Shown one piece after another: positions 1 to 5,216 of a stretch of 5,458 bases of DNA; within the stretch, counting starts at the first letter, position 1, and each line of letters opens with the position of its first letter. The position numbers and the translations under genes were made by a program. The notes beneath the pieces are model-generated. The model was not told the origin of the DNA and searched no databases. It saw nothing but the letters and a program-made list of their open reading frames with translations. Source of the DNA: Gammaproteobacteria bacterium (lineage in GTDB: Bacteria > Pseudomonadota > Gammaproteobacteria > Pseudomonadales > Pseudohongiellaceae); contig DORE01000223.1 of NCBI GenBank assembly GCA_003514305.1, positions 1 to 5,458 of the forward strand, read 5' to 3'.

Positions 1-160
1 TGCCGAGGATGAATGAGAGATGCTCCAAGACAATAGGCATGAGAGAAGCGCGAATAAAGCGTTTACGACCCAGTTCATTCATCTCACTGAGGTGGGCACC
101 CGCCGCCGACCAACATGACAAAAAGTCGGAAGATGCAGTTTCAAATTCAATTGGGTGCAT
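1..160 (-). CDS. Unidentified protein, N-terminal fragment (runs off left edge)
   Basis: An open frame starts at ATG 160-158 on the minus strand and stays open for 53 codons to the window edge, so the C-terminus is missing. The translation begins MHPIEFETASSDFLSCW and continues through a mixed amphipathic stretch (LSEMNELGRKRFIRASL, then PIVLEHLSFILG). It contains no signal peptide or clear motif, and I do not recognise the family. The composition (acidic and aromatic start, then basic and hydrophobic helices) looks more protein-like than the opposite-strand frame open from 3 to 164, which is rich in Ser, Arg and Lys. Upstream of the ATG an AAGG lies within about 12 nt, a weak Shine-Dalgarno match. 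It is divergent from the gene at 308, so the two would share the 161-307 control region. Coding status is moderately likely; function unknown. Confidence 0.45.
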   Translation of the reverse strand, partial: MHPIEFETASSDFLSCWSAAGAHLSEMNELGRKRFIRASLMPIVLEHLSFILG

Positions 161-199
161 TTGAGGCCTTGGATTTAGATTAGATGTGTTATCGAGCAC

Positions 200-231
200 C
201 TAAAATTTTAGCACCCCGGAATAGTACTATT
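200..231. promoter_or_regulatory. Pair of perfect 12-bp palindromes, candidate operator
   Basis: CTAAAATTTTAG (200-211) and AATAGTACTATT (220-231) are each perfect 12-bp palindromes. Their centres are exactly 20 bp apart, close to two helical turns. The first is also flanked by a direct repeat AGCACC (195-200 and 210-215). They lie between two divergently arranged genes, which suits binding by a dimeric regulator. The two palindromes do not share a sequence, so they may be sites for different proteins, or one may be chance in AT-rich DNA. No convincing -35/-10 pair could be assigned beside them. Confidence 0.35.
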
Positions 232-264
232 AGACAGCTTCTAAACAACATTCATCCCAAAAAA

Positions 265-319
265 AACGGCTCGATAACGTGCGTCGCCACTCATTTATGA
301 CATTGTTGTGCGAGCCGTT
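265..319. repeat. 9-bp inverted repeat spanning the start of the 308 gene
   Basis: AACGGCTCG (265-273) and CGAGCCGTT (311-319) are exact reverse complements separated by 37 nt. The right arm begins directly after the proposed GTG start at 308-310, so in mRNA the pairing would place the start codon at the edge of a stem. The left arm is preceded by a run of A. This could be a structured leader affecting translation, a protein-binding site, or chance. Confidence 0.35.
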
Positions 320-748
320 AAACAGAGCAATAGTTTGGGCAACTTGTACGACTTAACTTGCAAAAGATGTCCTGCCGTAACATCCGTCTATGAGGGATAT
401 GGCTTTCAGAACGCACACGCCACCTTCGAGTACCTTTTTCTCAATATCCTCACAAAGACGCAGAGAAAAACGCTCTCTGAAATACTGCCAGAGGGATTTG
501 ACTCGGAGGTCAGTAGAGTGACTTGGAGTCAAGAGGCATTCACCTGCACACATTGCTCAAAACTCGAGAACACTACACATTGGTCGATAACATTGGCGGG
601 TGGCACGACATACGAACGAGGATTGGTTTGCTTATGTGGAGGAGAGCAAGTGCCAATTTCCCTGCATTCTGAAGCTGAAATCGATGCAAACTGTCCTGCA
701 TGCGGAGCGCATGGTTTGAGTGCGACCCTATCAGGGATGTGGGATTAG
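308..748 (+). CDS. Hypothetical protein with four Cys pairs, probable zinc-ribbon protein
   Basis: This 146-residue protein has no family that I recognise. Cysteines occur as pairs at C18-x2-C21, C80-x2-C83, C108-x-C110 and C129-x2-C132. The last three pairs sit in the C-terminal half, where FTCTHC, VCLCGG and CPACG look like zinc-ribbon knuckles. Such folds bind zinc and act in nucleic-acid or protein contacts; any role here is inference. Residues 36-60 form a likely helical segment linking the first pair to the C-terminal module. There is no signal peptide or membrane segment, so it is probably cytoplasmic. The frame is closed upstream by TAA at 275, and the only good start is GTG 308; no clear Shine-Dalgarno precedes it, and in-frame TTG codons at 335 and 344 are alternatives. 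An ATG at 297 is in another frame and stops soon. It stands alone on the plus strand. Confidence 0.6.
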   Translation: MRAVKQSNSLGNLYDLTCKRCPAVTSVYEGYGFQNAHATFEYLFLNILTKTQRKTLSEILPEGFDSEVSRVTWSQEAFTCTHCSKLENTTHWSITLAGGTTYERGLVCLCGGEQVPISLHSEAEIDANCPACGAHGLSATLSGMWD

Positions 749-835
749 ATATCCGGTCGTTCGATCCTCTTTACCCTTTCTGACCTTTGGTGGTTGTTTG
801 AGAGAGGGTCCACTTCTACCAAATTTCAGACACAA

Positions 836-854
836 TTAGCCTTCTGCAGGCTAA
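836..854. repeat. Perfect 7-bp hairpin with 5-nt loop
   Basis: TTAGCCT (836-842) and AGGCTAA (848-854) are exact reverse complements around a TCTGC loop. No T-run follows on either strand, so it is not a standard intrinsic terminator. It lies about 90 bp downstream of the gene ending at 748. It could be an attachment or recombination end, an RNA stem, or the edge of a decayed element. Confidence 0.4.
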
Positions 855-1095
855 ATGTGGAAGCTGACCTTCGGAGCCATGCCGTCGATCGGATCCATCG
901 ATGTAGCGTCACCATTAAGGTCAGGGGCGGTTGAGCGGTCTCCCTGTTATGCGCTGCCTCTTAACGCAGAACCACCGGCTAGCCACATCGACGACAGCCG
1001 GCTATCCGCAGGTTACCTCTCGGTATCGCCTGCTCGTATGGGCTTTACGTTGGTGAGGGCTACCCATTTACCCAGCTGAGGTCACTGCCAAATCC

Positions 1096-1117
1096 CGCGC
1101 AAGGTTTAACTTGCGCG
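1096..1117. repeat. Perfect 8-bp GC-rich hairpin with 6-nt loop
   Basis: CGCGCAAG (1096-1103) and CTTGCGCG (1110-1117) pair perfectly around GTTTAA. The stem would be very stable in RNA from either strand. No T-run follows directly on either strand, so it is not a classic intrinsic terminator, though it could act as an mRNA 3' stabiliser for the minus-strand alpA transcript or be part of a structured RNA. Confidence 0.45.
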
Positions 1118-1359
1118 TCGAGACTACCTTTCACAGCCTTTTTGCCGATCTCTTTTTTCCTTTTGGTTCCTTGTGTTTATCAGCTAGATGCCCTGTAAAA
1201 ATCCCTTCAAAAGCGCCGTGGACCGAAATGCTTTGAGGGCAACCGCAACAATTTATTCTCAAAATTTTTTTCCCTGACTAAGGGGATTCTGGTCATAAAG
1301 GACAGCGCCAGCCAATGCCTATTTTAGTAGAAAGCTCTTTATAGGACCTCGGGGGAGCC

Positions 1360-1551
1360 TTAATCTACTCGATGATGATCCTTACGAGTCTCTGCCCACT
1401 CCTCGATTTCTTGAGCGGACCAACCCACCACGCGACGAGACAATCTTATTTGCCGAGGAAAATCGCCCGTGTTGATCAGGCTATAGATGGTGCTTTTTGA
1501 TAGTCCTAACGCCGATGTTAGGTCATCGATTCTTAAAAACTGTTTATGCAT
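1360..1551 (-). CDS. alpA: AlpA-family phage transcriptional regulator
   Basis: This 63-residue protein matches the AlpA family of small winged-helix/MerR-like DNA-binding proteins from prophages and satellites. Members turn on excision or integrase genes, or act as master regulators. Visible marks are FLRIDDL (5-11), the helix-turn-helix GLSKSTIYSLI (16-26), the family's FP at 31-32 after an acidic or polar turn, R-x-V-GW at 40-44, and the closing helix EIEEW (48-52). The length is normal for the family. I chose ATG 1551 because AGGAG (1561-1557) lies 5 nt upstream; a frame extension to 1575 would add eight residues upstream of this ribosome site. It follows the terminase gene on the same strand after 188 bp, so it may have its own promoter. 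The sequence looks intact and probably functional. No integrase gene is seen nearby. The family call is firm; the regulated target is unknown. Confidence 0.9.
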   Translation of the reverse strand: MHKQFLRIDDLTSALGLSKSTIYSLINTGDFPRQIRLSRRVVGWSAQEIEEWAETRKDHHRVD

Positions 1552-1691
1552 GGCATCTCCTGCACAGGTAAACATTCAGCCAAAACAATTGGCGCCACTT
1601 GCATCCATGCTTAAGGATTTGTCAGCCATCCATGTCGGAATGTGGGTGTTAAACCGCGTGAACTGAGCACGCACCCGAGCGTTCCGTGACC

Positions 1692-1725
1692 CTTTAAATT
1701 TATCAAATCGGTAGGTTATTTAAAG
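1692..1725. repeat. AT-rich 8-bp inverted repeat downstream of terS
   Basis: CTTTAAAT (1692-1699) and ATTTAAAG (1718-1725) are exact reverse complements separated by 18 nt, just past the terS stop codon and upstream of alpA. It lacks a GC-rich stem and a T-run, so it is a poor terminator. An operator for the alpA transcript is possible, but the AT content makes chance likely. No other feature was found in the 188-bp gap between the two genes. Confidence 0.25.
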
Positions 1726-1739
1726 AGGTTTCTCTGTTT

Positions 1740-2084
1740 TTATACGTCCGCAAAAAACGTAGTTTCTGTCTTTAGAAACAGCTCTCTAGAAGAAAAAATG
1801 CCTAAATGTTTACCGAGTAGTTCTAGTGCCCGAACACGCACAGCAGAGCCATTAGATTGATCGGTAGCCTCCTTTTCGAGCTGAGAGACAACCCAATCCG
1901 CATCAAGTTTTAGTCGCTCAGATCGCTCTAGAATCGCTTCAGCGATACGCTTTCTTATGTGTGGTTTAGCAAGGATTTGAGAGCCCTGAACATTGGGATG
2001 AGCAAAGCCAGCATCCCTCGCCGCTCGAGTTGCGTTTAGGTCTCGAAGGTATTCGTGAAAAAAGATTGTTTGTTTCGGAGTCAC
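1740..2084 (-). CDS. terS: Phage terminase small subunit
   Basis: The protein is 114 residues. Small terminases recognise the packaging (pac or cos) site on phage DNA and hand it to the large subunit. The family pattern is clear: TPKQTIFFHEYL (2-13), DLNATRAARDAGF (15-27) forming the DNA-binding helix-turn-helix, GSQILAKPHIRKRIAEAI (34-51), then a helical oligomerisation part with VRALELLGKHLGIF (84-97), a very typical ending block. Many relatives run to 150-180 residues, so the short tail after 97 may be a natural variant or a trimmed end. The frame is closed by TAG just upstream, leaving GTG 2084 as the only sensible start; no Shine-Dalgarno is visible before it, which may mean weak translation or early decay. 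No large terminase, portal or capsid gene is in the window. Together with alpA downstream this suggests a phage satellite or a prophage remnant. Confidence 0.85.
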   Translation of the reverse strand: MTPKQTIFFHEYLRDLNATRAARDAGFAHPNVQGSQILAKPHIRKRIAEAILERSERLKLDADWVVSQLEKEATDQSNGSAVRVRALELLGKHLGIFSSRELFLKTETTFFADV

Positions 2085-2116
2085 AAGAGCAGTCTACCAA
2101 AATTCTTTGCTCGCTA

Positions 2117-2163
2117 GATTTCTTACCGGACGTCCTCGGACATTTTAGATTATCGATTTCTTA
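2117..2163. repeat. Direct repeat GATTTCTTA, 38 bp apart
   Basis: GATTTCTTA occurs at 2117-2125 and again at 2155-2163 in the 184-bp gap between terS and the ZIP fragment. It might be a pair of protein-binding sites (integrase arm sites or the terS promoter region). With nine bases and no third copy noticed, chance is quite possible. Confidence 0.2.
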
Positions 2164-2236
2164 GACCCACCACCTGTTGCCATCATCCCGGTATCAATTC
2201 TCTATGAGAGGAGGGGAACACGTCTAAGGAGGTCCC

Positions 2237-2256
2237 AGCCAGAGAGACTACTGGCT
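2237..2256. repeat. 6-bp hairpin followed by TTTT on plus strand
   Basis: AGCCAG (2237-2242) and CTGGCT (2251-2256) pair around an 8-nt loop, and the plus strand continues into a short T-run. It would resemble a weak intrinsic terminator for plus-strand transcription, but no plus-strand gene lies upstream. For the minus-strand ZIP fragment ending at 2269 the A-run precedes the stem, so it is bidirectional at best. Function uncertain. Confidence 0.25.
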
Positions 2257-2268
2257 TTTCGAGCCTGT

Positions 2269-2748
2269 TTAATCAACTAATGAACCATGAGCCCCATCCA
2301 GATGAGTTCCAGTTCGGGTCTTGCGGCGATCCCTCCATTGTTGATAAGGCTTGCCCGCTTGAACTGCGTCATTGGCTATGAGATCTATCTCTTGTGCAGA
2401 GAGGAACTTGTACGCCTCTATCGCGGGAGCGCCTGCACGGTCAGTGGACGGCCCAGGGTTGTGCTCGTGACGCCACTGAAGAACCGTTTCCATGAAAAAG
2501 AAACTGATTACTCCAACAAGAACCCAAAGCCCTACCGAACTTTGATGCCCACCCGCTAGGTCTAAGGCGTCTGGAATCAGATGGAGAAAAGCATCACCGA
2601 GTAATACTCCAACCGCGATGGCGATCAATCGAGGCATCCAGATTTTCAATCGCGAGTCGCTTACATAAAGGAACACTGTGCAGATCAAAGATACGACAGC
2701 CACTAGGAGAGAAGCCGCCATTACGGATAAAAATAAGCCGATGTCCAT
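2269..2748 (-). CDS. Truncated ZIP-family metal transporter (first three TM segments only)
   Basis: ZIP proteins carry Zn2+ or other divalent metals into the cytoplasm through eight transmembrane helices. This 159-residue product shows the first three: residues 4-29, 41-65 (GVLLGDAFLHLIPDAL, with the family HxxP at H56 and P59) and 72-94 (FFFMETVLQWRHEH, with E87 and a short His cluster at the loop start). Helices 4 and 5, which carry the metal-site HNxxD and HExxH motifs, are absent, as are helices 6-8. From about 98 a hydrophilic, charged tail of some 60 residues (including FLSAQEIDLIANDAVQAG) replaces them and matches nothing I know. No remnant of the missing half is readable in the downstream 184 bp. 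ATG 2748 has AAGG 6 nt upstream. It is probably non-functional as a transporter, though a small membrane protein may still be made. It is divergent from the TonB receptor. Confidence 0.75.
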   Translation of the reverse strand: MDIGLFLSVMAASLLVAVVSLICTVFLYVSDSRLKIWMPRLIAIAVGVLLGDAFLHLIPDALDLAGGHQSSVGLWVLVGVISFFFMETVLQWRHEHNPGPSTDRAGAPAIEAYKFLSAQEIDLIANDAVQAGKPYQQWRDRRKTRTGTHLDGAHGSLVD

Positions 2749-2808
2749 TAGTTACCTTAGGGTTGCCTAGCTTTGCGGCTGGCTATGGTTGTTGTGAGAG
2801 GGTGGAAC

Positions 2809-2825
2809 ATGTCACGTTGTAACAT
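2809..2825. promoter_or_regulatory. 17-bp near-palindrome, candidate Fur/Zur-family operator
   Basis: ATGTCACGTTGTAACAT matches its own reverse complement at six of eight symmetric pairs (ATGTnACnnnGTnACAT). It sits between a zinc-transporter fragment and a TonB receptor, both metal genes. The ends resemble the TGTTA/TAACA halves of Zur-type sites; that link is inference, and other dimeric regulators would fit. No standard 19-bp Fur box was found in 2749-2971. Confidence 0.35.
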
Positions 2826-2893
2826 CTCAAATAAAAATCAAGCACAGGGAAGTTTTTGACAGCTTTCGGAAGAAGCGAGTGGTTCCATAAACG

Positions 2894-2899
2894 TATAAT
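2894..2899 (+). promoter_or_regulatory. Consensus -10 hexamer for the TonB receptor operon
   Basis: TATAAT lies 72 nt before the chosen receptor start, giving a leader of roughly 65 nt. No good -35 is at 16-18 bp (the candidate sequence is AGAAGC). A TTGACA at 2856-2861 is 32 bp away, too far to pair with it. A good -10 without a -35 would suit an activator-dependent promoter. The hexamer directly abuts the ATG at 2900, which argues against translation starting there. Confidence 0.4.
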
Positions 2900-2960
2900 A
2901 TGAGTCGCGAAATTGTCTGGCTGTGGGTCACGAACCTTCGCCAGATGTTGAATAGTATTG

Positions 2961-2966
2961 AAGGAG
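2961..2966 (+). promoter_or_regulatory. Shine-Dalgarno sequence deciding the TonB receptor start
   Basis: AAGGAG ends 5 nt before GTG 2972. The two upstream in-frame ATG codons (2900 and 2945) have no comparable site. Starting at GTG also places a clean signal peptide at the N-terminus. Confidence 0.75.
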
Positions 2967-2971
2967 ACAAA

Positions 2972-5203
2972 GTGGAAAGAACAGAAAAGCGTGGCAAGAG
3001 CGCTCTGGTTTTGCTGATTGGCTTGTTACTGGGCGCCCCAGCCGCCCTGGCATCGCAGCTGGAGATTGTTGAGGAAGTTGTCGTTGTTGGAGAAATTGTC
3101 GATGAACTCGATCTTCTTCGACCCTCTGACGCCGGTAGTCGCTTAGGGCTCTCATTATTTGAGACCCCAGCGACCGTAGAGGTGATCGATGGTTCGACGA
3201 TGCAGGCTCGCGGTTATAAACAAGTCACCGACGCAGTGCAGAGCTTACCAGGTGTAGTGTCTGGAGAATCGCCAGCAGCACCGTCCACCTTTTCAATGCG
3301 AGGATTTACTAGATCTCAAATTACAATCTTGCGAGATGGACTCTGGGTGGGCCCAGCTAATATGGTCATGCGACCTCAGAATACCTTCAATTTGGACAGG
3401 ATTGAGGTTCTCCGCGGCCCGAATTCGGTTCTGCATGGACAAGGCGCAGTGGCGGGTTCCGTCAACGTTGTCACTAGGAGTGCCGAGGTTGGGCAGCCTA
3501 ATAAAATCGACCTGCTTGCATCGCTGGGTCGATACGACACTCGTCAGTTTGGCGTAGGCGCTGGCGGCGGTTTAAGCGAATCAGCCTGGTACCGTTTCGA
3601 CGTCAGCCAAAGGTCCTCGGATGGTTATGTTGAGCGGATGGATTCGAGCTCACTCAATGCTACCGGAAGCGTGCTTTGGCAAGCGACGGACGCGCTCACC
3701 GTGAAACTTAGCTTTGATCACCTTGATGATGAATTAGCGGACTACTGGGGTACGCCTCTGGTCCCGACGGCAACTGCGCGCAGACCAATGCATAACGTGG
3801 TTTCAACAATGACGGGCGAGACATTGGATAGAGCAACGCGATCGCTTAACTATAATGTAAGCGACAGCAGAGCCGAATCAGACCAGCTGTTTTTGCGCGC
3901 GGATCTTACATGGACGCCGACCGAAAATTTGACCATCAAAAATACGAGCTATCGTTTTGATGCTGATCGAGAGTGGCTGAATGCCGAGGGTTATGTGTTT
4001 TGCACCAACGTTGTCGATGTCTGCACGAAAACTGGGGAGATTCAAAGATACTATGGTTATTTCTTTGTTTTTCACGAGCAAGATTTAGTCGGCAACCGTC
4101 TTACAGCGCAGTACGATTCCGACCTCGGAGGCATGGAAAATAGCCTGCTCGGTGGGTTCGAAACAACATCGTTAGACTTTGAGCGTACTCGCGGGTTTCG
4201 TCGTGCCGAACCACTCGCGGCGGGAGACTCTGTCGACCCGTACGCACCGATCGCTGGCCGTTATGGTCCAGAAGAATTGCGTGGTGTTAGCCCAACCGAT
4301 ATAAAGACGCGGGCATTGTTTCTGGAAAATATGCTTAAGCTGAGTGATCGACTATCGGTGGTTGGTGCTTTTCGGTACGAGGAACTAGACCTCGAGCGCC
4401 AGAACTTTAACTCAGATGGGGTTCTTGAAGCGTCTAGTTTTGATCGGGAGTTTGATTGGACGAGCTGGAGAATAGGTACTGTGTTTAAGCTCGCCGACAA
4501 TGTCGCTGCTTATGCGCAATACAGTGATGCGAAAGATCCGATTAACGCGAATATTTTCCTCGTGAGTGGAGGCGAGGATTTAGACCTCACTGATGCTGAG
4601 CAGTGGGAAATCGGCCTCAAAGCAGTGCTTGCAGATGCTGGGGTGGAAGCGACGGTTGCATACTTCGATATTCAGCGGGATGACGTGCTTGAACAAATTG
4701 GCGTCGACAGTGCGAGTAATGTAGGCGGTCGAGAATCAAATGGCTTGGAAGTTACAGCGACTTGGGCCGCTTCTGAGCAGTTGAAGTTTGGGGTGAACAT
4801 GGCGCAAACGAGCGCGAAATTCTCCCGTTCTACGAATTTCAGAAACTATGCGGGTAACACGCCACCGAACGTGCCCGAACGGACCGCAAACCTCTGGGCC
4901 GGTTACAACTTCAGCGAACTTCCCCTGACACTCGGTGCAGCTCTTCGCTATGTAGGGGATCGTTATGGAGACAACGCTAACGCTGTGACCTTGAAGTCTT
5001 ATTCTCTTATCGACGCGTTCGCGTCCTGGAGACATAACAACCTCACGGTCAGCGCGAGGGTCAATAATGCTGCGGATGAAGAGTATGTGTCCTGGTCAGA
5101 TGTGTTCTACCTTGGGCAAAACGATCCGAGCTTTATTTACGCGAATCAACTGCTTCTTGGGGCACCGCGAACTTATGAGGTTAGCATCGCGGCTTCGTTC
5201 TAA
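2972..5203 (+). CDS. TonB-dependent receptor, siderophore type
   Basis: This outer-membrane receptor, 743 residues from GTG 2972, imports a metal chelate, most likely a ferric siderophore, using energy from TonB/ExbBD. In order: a signal peptide (1-27, hydrophobic core ALVLLIGLLL, cut after ALA); a TonB-box-like EVVVVG near 35-40; the plug at about 62-170 with FETPATVEVID, SLPGV, FSMRGF, the LRDG turn, DRIEVLRGP and GQGAVAGSVNVVT; then a 22-strand barrel ending GAPRTYEVSIAASF with the terminal Phe needed for BAM insertion. The RGP-N-S-V-L-x-GQGAVAGSVN signature is that of siderophore receptors (FhuE/FpvA-like) rather than the B12 or SusC types. An extracellular-loop pair, C344-x6-C351, probably forms a disulphide. 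There is no N-terminal signalling domain between signal peptide and plug, so it is not a FecA-type transducer. The PepSY gene follows after 13 bp, an operon. The exact substrate cannot be read from the sequence. Confidence 0.95.
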   Translation: MERTEKRGKSALVLLIGLLLGAPAALASQLEIVEEVVVVGEIVDELDLLRPSDAGSRLGLSLFETPATVEVIDGSTMQARGYKQVTDAVQSLPGVVSGESPAAPSTFSMRGFTRSQITILRDGLWVGPANMVMRPQNTFNLDRIEVLRGPNSVLHGQGAVAGSVNVVTRSAEVGQPNKIDLLASLGRYDTRQFGVGAGGGLSESAWYRFDVSQRSSDGYVERMDSSSLNATGSVLWQATDALTVKLSFDHLDDELADYWGTPLVPTATARRPMHNVVSTMTGETLDRATRSLNYNVSDSRAESDQLFLRADLTWTPTENLTIKNTSYRFDADREWLNAEGYVFCTNVVDVCTKTGEIQRYYGYFFVFHEQDLVGNRLTAQYDSDLGGMENSLLGGFETTSLDFERTRGFRRAEPLAAGDSVDPYAPIAGRYGPEELRGVSPTDIKTRALFLENMLKLSDRLSVVGAFRYEELDLERQNFNSDGVLEASSFDREFDWTSWRIGTVFKLADNVAAYAQYSDAKDPINANIFLVSGGEDLDLTDAEQWEIGLKAVLADAGVEATVAYFDIQRDDVLEQIGVDSASNVGGRESNGLEVTATWAASEQLKFGVNMAQTSAKFSRSTNFRNYAGNTPPNVPERTANLWAGYNFSELPLTLGAALRYVGDRYGDNANAVTLKSYSLIDAFASWRHNNLTVSARVNNAADEEYVSWSDVFYLGQNDPSFIYANQLLLGAPRTYEVSIAASF

Positions 5204-5216
5204 TATGGTTTGATCG

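Larger units (their letters stand above)
749..1359. other. 611-bp stretch without a credible gene; two hairpins
   Basis: No frame here gives a convincing protein. The plus frame at 855-1079 (74 codons) has no good ribosome site and a low-complexity mix of Ser, Ala, Pro and Arg. On the minus strand, downstream of alpA, there is a 29-codon ORF (1296-1207, starting MTRIPLVREKNF) without a ribosome site, and a 48-codon open frame (1277-1131) ending HKEPKGKKRSAKRL. Both are too short to call. The region holds strong hairpins at 836-854 and 1096-1117, and copies of TGACCTT at 781 and 865 with an inverted copy at 916-923. The left part (about 750-1120) is more GC-rich; 1130-1350 is AT-rich with A and T runs. 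It could be decayed mobile DNA, a structured RNA locus, or plain intergenic sequence. Confidence 0.5.

Noticed and set aside
753..775. GTTCGATCC resembling a tRNA T-arm, a possible satellite integration site
   Set aside because: The bases on either side do not form a T-stem or acceptor stem, so no tRNA or tRNA fragment can be folded.
855..1079. 74-codon plus-strand ORF in the left intergenic block
   Set aside because: No ribosome site, no recognisable motif, and a composition typical of a chance open frame; kept only as part of the non-coding block.
181..2160. TTTAGATTA near 174 and again near 2145 as attachment-site repeats of the element
   Set aside because: Only 9 bp of AT-rich sequence are shared and the flanks differ; this does not support an att pair.
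2227..2234. AAGGAGGT, a perfect Shine-Dalgarno on the plus strand
   Set aside because: No start codon follows at a workable distance and no plus-strand gene begins there.
2287..2559. 90-codon plus-strand ORF
   Set aside because: It lies antisense to the ZIP fragment, whose membrane helices and ZIP motifs make the minus strand the real coding strand.
2856..2861. TTGACA as the -35 of the receptor promoter
   Set aside because: It is 32 bp from the TATAAT at 2894, and no -10 is found at 16-18 bp, so the perfect hexamer is probably not paired with that promoter.
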